This document shows, one piece after another, positions 1-9,547 of a stretch of 64,000 nt of DNA. Origin of the DNA: an uncultured Lachnospiraceae bacterium (GTDB taxonomy: Bacteria > Bacillota > Clostridia > Lachnospirales > Lachnospiraceae); contig CAJURU010000004.1 in assembly GCA_910588845.1 (NCBI GenBank), positions 110,389 through 174,388 of the forward strand. Reading direction: 5' to 3'. The number at the start of each line of letters is the position of its first letter. Position 1 is the stretch's first letter. A program made the translations under genes and the position numbers. The notes below the pieces were generated by a model. That model was not told where the DNA came from. It was given only the letters and a program-made list of their open reading frames with translations, and made no database searches.

Positions 1-1
1 A

Positions 2-1129
2 CGGCTCTATGAGCTGGAGCGCAAAGCGGCGGCGGCGCTTTCTGGGGATCATGTGCTCATGTTCTGCATGGACGGCCTGCGGCAGCAGGATTTGTCACAA
101 AAAGATATGCCGAAGCTCAAGAAAATGTTGGATGAGACTTGTTATCAGTTTACGCGGGCGTACTCCTATTCCACCTCCACTTATGAAAGCCTGGTTGCCG
201 TCTATAGCGGGAACAACGATTTCAGGACGCGGGATTTTGAGAAGAACCATGTGGAAGTGGAAGACTGTTCTTTTGCCACGCTTGCCTTGCAGCAGGGCAG
301 GCAGATCCATATTTATGCAGATAACGCGCGTTTTCTGGAGGGGGAGGGCGTACGCCATAAGGAGCGTTTCTTGACGGTGACGCAGAAATTGTGGCAGTTC
401 ATCTTAGACGCCCTGGAAACGGAACGCGAATTGTTTTATATCCATGAGCTGTATGAGAGCCATTTTACATTTTCTAATCCTTATACGCAAGAGAAGCTCA
501 TGTCAGAAGGCACGGCGATGCTGTTTGATTTCCTGCCGGCGAAGGGCGGCAGGCTGAGGGCGGATTATGACAGGCAGCACAGGGACGCGATTCATTATCT
601 CGACGACGTCATAACGCCGCTGCTTCGTCCCCTGAAATGCAGGATGGCGATTTATGCCGACCATGGCAATCTGGTGCTCGGTTATGACAGCAAATTATCG
701 GACGTAGGGGCGCTGGAGTACACTTGCTCCGAGGGGTGGACGAGAATTCCGCTGGCTCTGCGCGCACCGGAACTGGGCGTGGGAACGGACGGCAGGCTGA
801 TTTCTTTGATGGAATTAAATACGATGCTGGAAAGACTGCTTACGGCAGAATCTTATGAGGCGAAGGATGTGGGTTATATTAAAATAGGACGCTCACAATT
901 GTATAACCCCAATTTCCAGGTCTTATATGAAATGGTCGGCAAGAAAAGGCAGCTTCTTGCCTTTGAGTGTTTCCTGTTCGCGGACGGCAGACGGCTGATT
1001 GTCTATGGCGACGGCGCAGTGGAATTGTATGGCGCAGCGGGCAATCCCCTGCAAGATGGCAAAGCGCAATTGTGCGCGCAGATAGAGGAAGATATTACCG
1101 TATGCGATTCTCGTTCCCTGCGGCTTTGA
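2..1129 (+). CDS. Sulfatase/alkaline-phosphatase-superfamily protein, 5' end outside window
   Basis: The frame is open to the window edge, so the start is missing; about 375 residues are visible. The segment HVLMFCMDGLRQQ near the visible N-terminus resembles the first metal-binding strand of sulfatase-like enzymes (V.....D..R). YADHGN at roughly two thirds of the length matches the second metal-site motif (DHG). The family includes sulfatases and phosphoglycerol or phosphoethanolamine transferases. It is the first visible gene of a same-strand glycan gene series and lies 33 bp before a GT4 glycosyltransferase, so a role in decorating a glycan with a phospho-group, or removing one, is inferred. 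No membrane segment is seen in the visible part. The family call is moderate; the substrate is unknown. Confidence 0.6.
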   Translation, partial: RLYELERKAAAALSGDHVLMFCMDGLRQQDLSQKDMPKLKKMLDETCYQFTRAYSYSTSTYESLVAVYSGNNDFRTRDFEKNHVEVEDCSFATLALQQGRQIHIYADNARFLEGEGVRHKERFLTVTQKLWQFILDALETERELFYIHELYESHFTFSNPYTQEKLMSEGTAMLFDFLPAKGGRLRADYDRQHRDAIHYLDDVITPLLRPLKCRMAIYADHGNLVLGYDSKLSDVGALEYTCSEGWTRIPLALRAPELGVGTDGRLISLMELNTMLERLLTAESYEAKDVGYIKIGRSQLYNPNFQVLYEMVGKKRQLLAFECFLFADGRRLIVYGDGAVELYGAAGNPLQDGKAQLCAQIEEDITVCDSRSLRL

Positions 1130-1162
1130 ATTAGCAGTATAATAGATAAGGAGAGAGCGGCG

Positions 1163-2263
1163 ATGAAGAAGATATTTTTTATAATCAACTGCTATACGAA
1201 AGGCGGGGGAGCGGAATCGCTGCTCACCCAGATTGTGAACCATCTGAATCCTGAGAAATATGAGATCGGCATTATGGAAATCATTCATGATACGGTTAAG
1301 ACAGAGCCCGTCAATCCGAATATCAGGATGTACCCTTACTATGTGAAAGCGGACGACAGCGGGCGCAAGGCCAAGATGTACTATGTCTACCATGAGTGGG
1401 ATAAGGTGATTGCAGAGTATATCCCCATGGACTATGACTTGTATGTGTCGTTTAACTATCTCAAGCCGACCTTCCTACTGCCGCCGGGGAAAAAGAATAT
1501 CGCCTGGATTCACAGTGATGTGTATCTCTTGGGCAAGCCGGACAAGGTAGAGGAACGCGCGTTGCAGGAGGAAGCCTTCTGCAAGGCGGAGCGGATTATA
1601 TCCATCAGCGACCTCACGACGCAGTCCTTGATTGACTTATTTCCCAGGCATAAGGATAAGCTGAGGGTCATTTATAACGGATTGGACACGGAAAGCGTCA
1701 GGGCGAAATCAATGGAACCGACAGAGGTTAAGCTCTGCCATCCGGCAATTTTGTCGGTAGGCCGTTTGGACGCCAGGAAAAATCCGCTGCGGATGCTTGA
1801 TATTTTTGAGAAAGTTCATGGCAGGGAGGCAGGCGCCCATCTCTATTATCTCGGTTATGGGGAACTGCAAGAGGCCGTTTTGCAAGCGGCGCAAGAGAAG
1901 GGCGTCAGCGAGTATGTGCATTTGCTCGGTTATTACGATAATCCCTTCCCGATTCTGGCACAGTGCGATGTAAACTGTATGTTTTCCCATTATGAGGGAT
2001 TCCCCATGGCGCTTCTTGAGGGGGTTGCGTTAGACAAGCCGTTTGTATCTTCCGTTGTCGGCGGCTCAAAAGAGCTGGCGAACGGTGGGCGGTGCGGCAG
2101 GACCGTGGAGACGGATGAAGAGGCGGCAGAGGCTATTCTTACAGCGTTGCACGCCGACCGGCGGCAGATGGCAAAGGAGTGCCGGGAATCCATCAAGCGT
2201 TTTGAATTGCCGGAATATATGCGTCAGATAGAAGAATTGTTTGATGAAGTACTAGAAGGTTGA
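1163..2263 (+). CDS. GT4-family glycosyltransferase
   Basis: The 366-residue protein has a GT-B layout. The N-terminal half opens with a beta strand and the glycine-rich loop KGGGAESLL, typical of the acceptor domain of glycosyltransferase family 4. The C-terminal half has ILSVGRLDARKNP and the nucleotide-sugar binding motif SHYEGFPMALLEGVAL (the E-x7-E pattern). It transfers a sugar from an activated donor to a growing glycan at the cytoplasmic face; donor and acceptor cannot be read from sequence. The start ATG is preceded by a GGAGAG ribosome binding site. It lies between a sulfatase-like gene and a large multidomain glycosyltransferase gene on the same strand. Confidence 0.85.
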   Translation: MKKIFFIINCYTKGGGAESLLTQIVNHLNPEKYEIGIMEIIHDTVKTEPVNPNIRMYPYYVKADDSGRKAKMYYVYHEWDKVIAEYIPMDYDLYVSFNYLKPTFLLPPGKKNIAWIHSDVYLLGKPDKVEERALQEEAFCKAERIISISDLTTQSLIDLFPRHKDKLRVIYNGLDTESVRAKSMEPTEVKLCHPAILSVGRLDARKNPLRMLDIFEKVHGREAGAHLYYLGYGELQEAVLQAAQEKGVSEYVHLLGYYDNPFPILAQCDVNCMFSHYEGFPMALLEGVALDKPFVSSVVGGSKELANGGRCGRTVETDEEAAEAILTALHADRRQMAKECRESIKRFELPEYMRQIEELFDEVLEG

Positions 2264-2358
2264 CAGGTGATTTGAGCAGTAAAACGGTAAGTACAGGAAG
2301 AATTATGATTGTAGAAACAGTTGCGGTTATCTGATGAAGAGCGGAAAGGGGGATGCGG

Positions 2359-5091
2359 ATGTATACGGTGGAAGAGTTTGTGCGGCGGGCCATGGCAAGC
2401 AGGGGTCTTATCTGTTATGGTACAGGGAAACGCTTTCAGGTGTTTGTTGAGTGTTTCCAGGGCACGCAGGTGTTAGATAAGGTGGCTTTCTGCGTGGACA
2501 GGGACGCCAGGCTGCATGGCAGCCAGGTTTCTTTGGGAGCCAGGATGGTTGATGTTTTGCCAATTGAAACGCTGACGGATATAAAAGAAAAAGGTATGGT
2601 TCTTTTGATTACCAATGTGCGTTATCAAGATGTGCTGTCGGATTTGTCGGCGAAAGGACTTTTGCCGGCAGAGGAAGATTGTTTTTGCTTCAAACATCTG
2701 TACGGCATGATTCTCGAAGAACAGGCAATGACAAAGACGGTTCCCGCAGACTGCCGCCTCACCGAAAATGCCGTAATACCCAAGGTTATCCATTATTGCT
2801 GGTTCGGACGAAATCCTATTCCTGAGCATTACCAAAGGTGGATGGAGAGCTGGCGTAAATACTGCCCGGATTACGAAATTAAGGAGTGGAATGAGGACAA
2901 TTACGATATCACCAAGAATCAATATATGTACGAAGCCTACGAGCATAAAAAATGGGGATTTGTCCCCGATTATGCGAGGCTGGACATCATTTATGAGCAC
3001 GGCGGCATATACCTGGACACGGATGTGGAGTTAGTGGGGAATTTGGATGATTTGCGCTATCAGATGGGCTTTGCCGGATTTGAACGTCCGGGCCTGATAA
3101 ATCTGGGGCTGGGATTTGGAGCGGCCAGGGGACTGCCGATTATCAGGCGGATGCGGGACGCCTACAATGATTATTGTTTTGTACGGCAGGATGGTACCCT
3201 AAATCTGACGGCAAGCCCCGTGTACCAGACGGATTTTCTTCTCAGGGAGGGGCTCAATTTGAATGGAGAATACCAAAAGCTCGGTGATTTTGTCATTTAC
3301 CCGGAGAAAATGCTTAGCGGCAAGTGTCCCTATACGCGCCGTATAAGGCTCGCGCCCTACACGAAGTCCATCCACCATTTTGACGCTTCCTGGGTCGATG
3401 ACGCCTGGAAGGAGCGCAACCGCAGGTTTGAGGCGGAGATGAATGAAGCGGATACGGACGCAACGGCAGGCGGACTGGTGTCTGTAATTATTCCGGCGTA
3501 TAATGTAGAGCAGTATATAGACCAGTGCCTGGAAAGCGTCACGGGACAGACATACCGGAATCTGGAAATTATATTAATCAACGACGGCTCTACGGATGAA
3601 ACAGAAGAACATTGCCGTTGTTGGGCGGAATGGGACAGCCGCATTCACTATATTTCTAAGGCAAATGAAGGTTTGGGAGCTACCAGGAATTATGGATTAT
3701 CTATGGCGCATGGCGATTATATTTTATTTGTAGATACGGATGATTGGCTGGAAATAGAATGTATAGAAAAGATGCATAGGCTGTTGGTAGAGGAACAGGC
3801 GGATATATGTCTGACAGAACATTACAGGGTAAGCGGCGAAGAAAAATACCATCGGCAGTTTGAACCCTTACCAGGGGACAAATTAAGCGATTTGGAACGA
3901 AAAAAACTAATTCTCTTTACACCGCCAAGCGCATGGGGTAAATTGTACCGTCAGAGCTTCCTGTCAAGAATATCGTATGAACAGCCTTCCTGTGTGTTTG
4001 AAGACACGGCGGTTTATCCTTATGTTATTTCACAAGCTGAGCGGATCTGCTGTGTGCACGAGCCTTTATGGAATTACAGGGAGAATAATGCAGGCAGCAT
4101 TATGCATAAATGGTATAATTATAGTAAACTCCCTCAGGCATTTGCTTACGGCAGGGGAAAAATGGAGCAGGCAGGCTGCCTGGAGAAATATGAGTATGTC
4201 TTAGAGCATTTAGCCTTACATCATTTTGCGGCGGCATATAATAATTGGCAGGGGCGTGTAAGCCGGGAAGAGTTCCGTACATATTTTGAGAAGCCTTTTG
4301 GGCAATTTCTACAAAAGAATTACCCTGATTGGCGGCAGAAGGTCTATACAGGTTTTTTCGTCTGGGGCAGCTTTGCCATGCGCTGGCTGGCGAGGAAGGG
4401 AATGCTTAAGTATGCGAAACTTGTGAGGCATTATCCATTTTCCAGCATAATCAGCCAATTTTTGGGTAAGGGCGGCACATATTCCGTGAGGAATGAGAAT
4501 CCATTTCGCCGGCAGACGGTAGAGGCTGATATTCGGGGAAGTGGTTTTGAAAATATCAGCCAGCAAGTGGGAAATAAAAAACAGACGGTATTGTTTGTTG
4601 ACTTTATGGAGGAACGTTACCCGGCTATCCACACGGCAGCCGACGTATATATGACGCAAAGCGAAGCGCTAAAGGAGAGTGTGGAAACATTTGCTGAGGA
4701 TGGCTGTGAGGTGATTGTGAGTGGCAGCGAGCGTTTTCTGGCATTGTGGAGGGAAGCGTGCGGGGAATTTGTTTCTTGTTTGCGAAATGAGCTTTCCGGC
4801 ATGACAGTGATACTTATAAGAAGCAGGATGGCGGAATGGTACGGAGTACATGGGAAGGAAGAGCAGTTTCCCAATGTGGAAGAAATCCGTAGGTATAATC
4901 AAATGTTTAGTCAAATGGAAGATTATTTTCTGAAACTGTATCCGGAGGCGAAGACGATAGAATTGCCGGAGGAATTATTATATACAGATGTAAATGGCAA
5001 ATATGGCTGTTATTGCTGGTATTGGAACAAAAAGTTATATGGAAACCGGGATTTTGCGATGAAAATGCTGCAATGGGGCGGTATGATTTGA
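2359..5091 (+). CDS. Multidomain glycosyltransferase (DXD sugar-transferase + GT2 + C-terminal domain)
   Basis: About 910 residues with at least three parts. Residues 1-130 form an N-terminal region resembling Rossmann-like sugar-modifying domains. From about residue 143, VIHYCWFGRNPIPEHY and GGIYLDTDVEL (Asp near 220 and 222) mark a DXD-type sugar-binding glycosyltransferase of the Gly_transf_sug/OCH1 type. From about 373, SVIIPAYNVEQYIDQCL, INDGSTDET and FVDTDDW mark a complete GT2 (GT-A) domain. The last ~170 residues, from about 740, are an extra domain I cannot name with confidence. ATG 2359 is preferred over ATG 2353 because AAAGGGGG ends directly at 2352. Two transferases in one chain suggest successive additions to the same glycan. 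Confidence 0.8.
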   Translation: MYTVEEFVRRAMASRGLICYGTGKRFQVFVECFQGTQVLDKVAFCVDRDARLHGSQVSLGARMVDVLPIETLTDIKEKGMVLLITNVRYQDVLSDLSAKGLLPAEEDCFCFKHLYGMILEEQAMTKTVPADCRLTENAVIPKVIHYCWFGRNPIPEHYQRWMESWRKYCPDYEIKEWNEDNYDITKNQYMYEAYEHKKWGFVPDYARLDIIYEHGGIYLDTDVELVGNLDDLRYQMGFAGFERPGLINLGLGFGAARGLPIIRRMRDAYNDYCFVRQDGTLNLTASPVYQTDFLLREGLNLNGEYQKLGDFVIYPEKMLSGKCPYTRRIRLAPYTKSIHHFDASWVDDAWKERNRRFEAEMNEADTDATAGGLVSVIIPAYNVEQYIDQCLESVTGQTYRNLEIILINDGSTDETEEHCRCWAEWDSRIHYISKANEGLGATRNYGLSMAHGDYILFVDTDDWLEIECIEKMHRLLVEEQADICLTEHYRVSGEEKYHRQFEPLPGDKLSDLERKKLILFTPPSAWGKLYRQSFLSRISYEQPSCVFEDTAVYPYVISQAERICCVHEPLWNYRENNAGSIMHKWYNYSKLPQAFAYGRGKMEQAGCLEKYEYVLEHLALHHFAAAYNNWQGRVSREEFRTYFEKPFGQFLQKNYPDWRQKVYTGFFVWGSFAMRWLARKGMLKYAKLVRHYPFSSIISQFLGKGGTYSVRNENPFRRQTVEADIRGSGFENISQQVGNKKQTVLFVDFMEERYPAIHTAADVYMTQSEALKESVETFAEDGCEVIVSGSERFLALWREACGEFVSCLRNELSGMTVILIRSRMAEWYGVHGKEEQFPNVEEIRRYNQMFSQMEDYFLKLYPEAKTIELPEELLYTDVNGKYGCYCWYWNKKLYGNRDFAMKMLQWGGMI

Positions 5092-5117
5092 AAAATTTTG
5101 GGTAAAGGTGAATGGAA

Positions 5118-6293
5118 ATGGGATGGAAAAATAGCGTTTATATTGCGGGAGCGGGGAATTTCGGACAGATTGTTATGGAGTTACTGGAAGAATACGGCAA
5201 AGAAGAATGGCATGTGAGGGGATTTTTGGACAATAACAAAGCCAAACAGGGGAACGACATAAAAGGATTGCCTGTTTTAAATCCCTGCCGGGATTTGTTC
5301 AGCGATTCGGCAGAAAACGTATATGTATTTATTGCGGTGATTGACTGGCGCGTCAGGTCGGAACTCGCAGAGCAATTGTACAGCTATGGTTTAGAACGCA
5401 TCTATTATGTGGGAGAAGACGTATATTGGCAGAAGGCAAGGTTTTTTGAGGGGAGCAAGTTAATTCCCAGGTACGCCACGAAAGCCAAGCTGGCATCAGA
5501 CGGAAAGTTAGAGCCGGTATTCCGTTATATTGAAACGCATGTAATGGATGGATGCAATCTGAAATGTAAAGGATGCACCCATTTTTCCAATCTCTTTCCT
5601 ACAGACGCTGCGGTTCCCTTAGAACAGTTTGAACGGGATATCAAGCGTCTAAAAGAAATTTGTGATGTAAAAAAACTGCGGCTTTTGGGAGGCGAGCCAT
5701 TGCTGCATAGGGAGTTGCTCAAGTTTATGAAGATTGCAAGAGGCGCGTTTCCCTACAGCGACGTCCGCGTAGTAACAAACGGGCTTTTGATTGACAGGCA
5801 AGATGAGGAATTATTAAGCTATATGCGGGAGCATGAGATATTTTTTGATATTTCCTGGTATCCGCCGATGTTACAGAGAAAGGAGGAAATATTATCATTT
5901 CTTGACAACCGACGGATAAAATATCATGCGTTTGAGACAGAAATTTATGAATTTTCCCGTTGCCTTACTTTGAGCGATATTCATGACCCGGAAATCAGCC
6001 AGTTAAAATGCGGCAGCAGATATTGTACGATACTCAGAGATGGAAAGTTATATAAATGCGCGCTTGCCGCTTATCTTCCAGAATATAGGCGGGCGTTTGG
6101 CGTAAATATAAGGGAAGAGCCGGGGATGGATATTTATCACGATAGCATAGATAAAATCAGAGATTTTTCTGTTGCCTGCGTCAAAGATCCAATTGATATG
6201 TGCAGATATTGTACGGAGCAGCCGGAAAGTTTTTCGTGGGGCGCCCGCCCTCATCCTGAGAAGGAAGACTGGCTGGTTAGTAACGTTGAATAA
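5118..6293 (+). CDS. Radical SAM protein with N-terminal Rossmann-like domain
   Basis: 391 residues if started at ATG 5118, which sits 7 bases after AAAGGTG; ATG 5112 would be too close. The N-terminus has a nucleotide-binding type loop (AGAGNFGQ, residues 10-17) and a domain of about 120 residues like those fused to other sugar-modifying proteins here. The canonical 4Fe-4S motif CxxxCxxC is at Cys146, Cys150 and Cys153. LLGGEPLLH follows as the SAM-binding GGE strand. The C-terminal part has further cysteines (CGSRYC, KCAL, CRYC) that could bind an auxiliary cluster, as in SPASM/twitch proteins. Reaction and substrate are unknown; the place within a glycan operon suggests sugar or glycoprotein modification. 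Confidence 0.8.
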   Translation: MGWKNSVYIAGAGNFGQIVMELLEEYGKEEWHVRGFLDNNKAKQGNDIKGLPVLNPCRDLFSDSAENVYVFIAVIDWRVRSELAEQLYSYGLERIYYVGEDVYWQKARFFEGSKLIPRYATKAKLASDGKLEPVFRYIETHVMDGCNLKCKGCTHFSNLFPTDAAVPLEQFERDIKRLKEICDVKKLRLLGGEPLLHRELLKFMKIARGAFPYSDVRVVTNGLLIDRQDEELLSYMREHEIFFDISWYPPMLQRKEEILSFLDNRRIKYHAFETEIYEFSRCLTLSDIHDPEISQLKCGSRYCTILRDGKLYKCALAAYLPEYRRAFGVNIREEPGMDIYHDSIDKIRDFSVACVKDPIDMCRYCTEQPESFSWGARPHPEKEDWLVSNVE

Positions 6294-6384
6294 ATTATAT
6301 GAGAAGTCAGAGTATTTACATTTTTAATTATATGACTATTTGAAAGAGTATTTATACCTTACAAAAGGAGGAGGTATAAGAGAT

Positions 6385-7590
6385 ATGGAAAATGATAGAG
6401 AAGACGAAAAAATAATGTTCTCCACGCAATCGTTTTGTAAGATAGGGAATGAAATTTGGTTTGTCCCACGGAATTTTAACGCTTTGTTTCGCATGAGCTG
6501 TGCAGACAGAAGGTTAATATATGTGCTGGAATTTGAAATGGAACCCAGGGCAAAACAAAATCTGGTGAAGGGTATGGTACATTATGGGAATGAATTATGG
6601 TTCCTGCCCTCAGAGGCAGAGAGAATTTATATTTTGAACCTTGGAGATAAGCAGATGCAGAGTTTAGAGCTTCCGGCAGAGTATCAGGGGAATAAGTATA
6701 AGACGGGGGCTTATTGCGCAGATGGGAAGTATATTTGGGTTCTGCCCTTTGGCACAGTCCATGGATTCCAGATAGATATGCAGGAGAAGAGTACAGAACT
6801 TTTGCCAAAGATGAGTTATGCTGAGAATTGGAAAGCATCTTATATGTACTGCGCAAAATTAGGCCATAAAATAGCGGCAGTTGACAATAATTCTGGTAAA
6901 TTAATGTGTTATGATTCCTATCTTAAAACTGCAGATTTTATAGTAATGAATAAGAAGAAAGGTATGGCGCAGGAGTGTTTGGTCCTTTCATATTGCGATT
7001 GCTTTTACTTGTTTTCAGCTGAAAAGGCGTATTTGTTTGATTCAGAACTGAAATTATTAGAGAAGAAATCGTTGATTGCGGAAACGCGAGAAATGGATGT
7101 GTTAGACTGCCTGGCTGATGGAGATGATATTTGGTTGTCGTGCTATCCCGATTTTATACTACGCTGGAACCTGAAAGACGATAAGGTTATAAAGTTCCAA
7201 TTGGAGCATTGCCAGCTAGTACGCAGCGCGGCAGTGTTGGGAGAGATAGGGTGCGGGGTGTTGTTTCAAGATGAGGAAAAGATTTATTGTCTGCCTGGGG
7301 ATTATGGATATTTTATTGAGATTAATAAGAAAACACAAGAGAAACGTGAATTTCCGTTTGGTAAAGAATTCGATTGGATATATGAGTATTTAGCGGCGGA
7401 TATACGGAATCAGGAGGCAAGATATTTGTTTTTCAATAGCTGCGTGTATACGTTAAAACAATATTTTCGCTGCATGAAACAAGATACGGCGTTAAAGCGG
7501 AATGAACGGCAATCGGAAAAAAATTTGCGCCAAACAGGAGGCGAAGTTGGAAAAGCTATTGTCGACGAGATTATCAGTGAGATGTTTTAA
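6385..7590 (+). CDS. Predicted beta-propeller protein, function unknown
   Basis: I do not recognise a specific family. The 401-residue product contains several spaced repeats with a Gly-x-x-(I/L)-W-F-x-P signature (GNEIWFVPRN, GNELWFLPSE, GKYIWVLPFG, DDIWLSCYPD), the kind of repeated strand pattern seen in beta-propellers. No signal peptide is visible, so it is probably cytoplasmic. ATG 6385 is preferred because it follows a strong AGGAGGAG site at about 6367; an upstream ATG at 6340 would include that site in the coding region. It lies between the radical SAM gene and a Rossmann/GT-B gene and is probably co-transcribed. It could serve as a binding or scaffold subunit for the glycan enzymes (inference). 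Confidence 0.6.
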   Translation: MENDREDEKIMFSTQSFCKIGNEIWFVPRNFNALFRMSCADRRLIYVLEFEMEPRAKQNLVKGMVHYGNELWFLPSEAERIYILNLGDKQMQSLELPAEYQGNKYKTGAYCADGKYIWVLPFGTVHGFQIDMQEKSTELLPKMSYAENWKASYMYCAKLGHKIAAVDNNSGKLMCYDSYLKTADFIVMNKKKGMAQECLVLSYCDCFYLFSAEKAYLFDSELKLLEKKSLIAETREMDVLDCLADGDDIWLSCYPDFILRWNLKDDKVIKFQLEHCQLVRSAAVLGEIGCGVLFQDEEKIYCLPGDYGYFIEINKKTQEKREFPFGKEFDWIYEYLAADIRNQEARYLFFNSCVYTLKQYFRCMKQDTALKRNERQSEKNLRQTGGEVGKAIVDEIISEMF

Positions 7591-7603
7591 GGGTGGATGA
7601 AAG

Positions 7604-9523
7604 ATGTATTTGTTTCCCTTTGGAGAAGTAAAACCGAATGCAAGGGTCATTATATATGGCGCGGGCAAAGTGGGCCTTGATTTTATGAGACAAATAACGA
7701 GGTCCAATTATGCACAATTGTTGTGTATGGTAGAAAAGGATTACCAAATGATTCAGGGAATAAGCGATGTGGCGGTTCCGGTAGTTTCCCGGGAGGGGCT
7801 TTTACAGTTTACGGACAATTATGATATAATTCTTATAGCGGTACTCAATCAGAAGATTTCCCTTGAAGTGAAGCAGGAATTATGCGGAAGAGGAATTCCC
7901 GAGAGTAAAATTATCTTGCCTAAAATAGTCGCAATAGAGGATGCGTTTTGGGGCAAATGGGAGCTTACCGCGCTGTGGGATGCCGAAGAGAGGCAGAAGG
8001 CAATGGAAGGTTTTGCCAGGGAAGGGAATGGGAAGATATCTTATTTTACATATATGATTGCCGAAATCCGACTGGCAAAAGACAAGAATGGGCTTCTTGC
8101 AGAACTTTTTCGCATAACAGATGGGGAAGAATGTCTGGAATATAAAATTATTATGCTTCGTATTTTTCTTGAAGCGGGTGTTGTAAACGGTGAATTGACA
8201 AAAAAGTTTATTGCGCTTGTAAGGCAGATAGAGCCTCTTGAATCCCGTTATCTTTTGCTTTCGGATATTGCAATTTTTCCCGTGCATTTTGCGGAATGTC
8301 TGTATCGGGAATTCTATCTTGATTTGCGGGACGCATATCGGGAATTGATGGAAAGCTATAATCTGCAGGTTCCGAATAAAGGAATGCGATCTATCAAGAG
8401 AGCAGAGAAGAGAGCGGCAGTATTGTTTAATTGGCTGGGCGGCGCATTCAACCATGGAGATTTCAAGAAATACTTGATAGAAGAATTAGCGGAGGAAAAG
8501 TTTGAGGTGCAGATATTTTGCCTGGATATACGCCTATGGTATACGGGGATGTGCTTTATTGAACCATTTGACGATATGTCCTGTAAGGTGAAGCCGTCGG
8601 AGTGTTATGCGTCAAGCCACAAGGCGGTATTAGAAGGGACTGCCCGGCTGCAATATATTCATGGGCGGACTGTCCGGCAGAGGATGCAGGAGAGTATTGA
8701 TAGGTTATTTGCATGGAACCCGGATGTCATTATAGACATTACGGATGAGATAGCGCCGCAGTCCTATATTTTGAATCAGTACTTTCCGGTTTACTATGTT
8801 CCAATGCGCGGTTTTTTATCCGCCATGTTTTTTGGCAGGATTTTGTCGGAGGGTAAACGTGCGGCGCAATATTGTAATAAGTTTTGCCCATCTATGGCGG
8901 AAGAACAGATGGCGGATTGTTACATCAATATAACAATTCCATGTGAAAAAGAGCGAAGGGACAGGGAAGAGTTTCAGTGGGGAGAGGAAGATTTTATTAT
9001 GGTGACAGTCGGGGGAAGACTGGAGCATGAATTAGATGAAATGTTCCTTGCATCTGTCGGGAAAATGCTCAGAGAGAATCCGGATATCAAATGGCTGCTG
9101 ATAGGGACAGAACAAATAGCTTTGTTGAAGAATACATATATTGAGTTCCTTAATTCAGGGCAAGTTCGGATATTAAAATATGAAAATGACCTGATGGGGA
9201 TTTTTGGCATATGTGATGTATATCTCAATCCCAGACGTTCAGGAGGAGGGACCACGCATCTATGGGCAGCGGGAAGAGGGATTCCGGTGGTGGCGGATGC
9301 AAGTAAATGGTTTGATACAATGGAATTGCTGGGATGGGATAGTTTATGCTGGAGTACAAAAGAGCAGATTGCAAAAATAGTAAAGATGAAGAACGATAAG
9401 CAATACTATCAGCAGATAAAGATGCAGACAGAGGCTTTCCATCAGAAATGGAAAAAACGTGCGGTGAGAAGAGAATTTGTTAAGAGTGTAAAAGAATTTA
9501 TAGGGATGCGAGATAGTCAATAA
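7604..9523 (+). CDS. Rossmann-domain + GT-B glycosyltransferase fusion (paralogue A)
   Basis: 639 residues. VIIYGAGKVGLDFMRQ (glycine loop at residues 19-24) marks an N-terminal Rossmann-like domain similar to the N-terminal part of PglD-type sugar-modifying proteins. A middle helical region is followed by a GT-B-like half from about residue 275 (AAVLFNWLGGAFNHGDF) with a donor-site segment near LNPRRSGGGTTHLWAAGRGIP. It is the same length as the gene at 15026 and clearly homologous along its whole length. This copy belongs to the upstream operon and lies outside the invertible switch; the other lies directly beside the switch. Donor and acceptor are unknown. Confidence 0.7.
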   Translation: MYLFPFGEVKPNARVIIYGAGKVGLDFMRQITRSNYAQLLCMVEKDYQMIQGISDVAVPVVSREGLLQFTDNYDIILIAVLNQKISLEVKQELCGRGIPESKIILPKIVAIEDAFWGKWELTALWDAEERQKAMEGFAREGNGKISYFTYMIAEIRLAKDKNGLLAELFRITDGEECLEYKIIMLRIFLEAGVVNGELTKKFIALVRQIEPLESRYLLLSDIAIFPVHFAECLYREFYLDLRDAYRELMESYNLQVPNKGMRSIKRAEKRAAVLFNWLGGAFNHGDFKKYLIEELAEEKFEVQIFCLDIRLWYTGMCFIEPFDDMSCKVKPSECYASSHKAVLEGTARLQYIHGRTVRQRMQESIDRLFAWNPDVIIDITDEIAPQSYILNQYFPVYYVPMRGFLSAMFFGRILSEGKRAAQYCNKFCPSMAEEQMADCYINITIPCEKERRDREEFQWGEEDFIMVTVGGRLEHELDEMFLASVGKMLRENPDIKWLLIGTEQIALLKNTYIEFLNSGQVRILKYENDLMGIFGICDVYLNPRRSGGGTTHLWAAGRGIPVVADASKWFDTMELLGWDSLCWSTKEQIAKIVKMKNDKQYYQQIKMQTEAFHQKWKKRAVRREFVKSVKEFIGMRDSQ

Positions 9524-9547
9524 TATACAGATGGAGGTAACGGAAAA

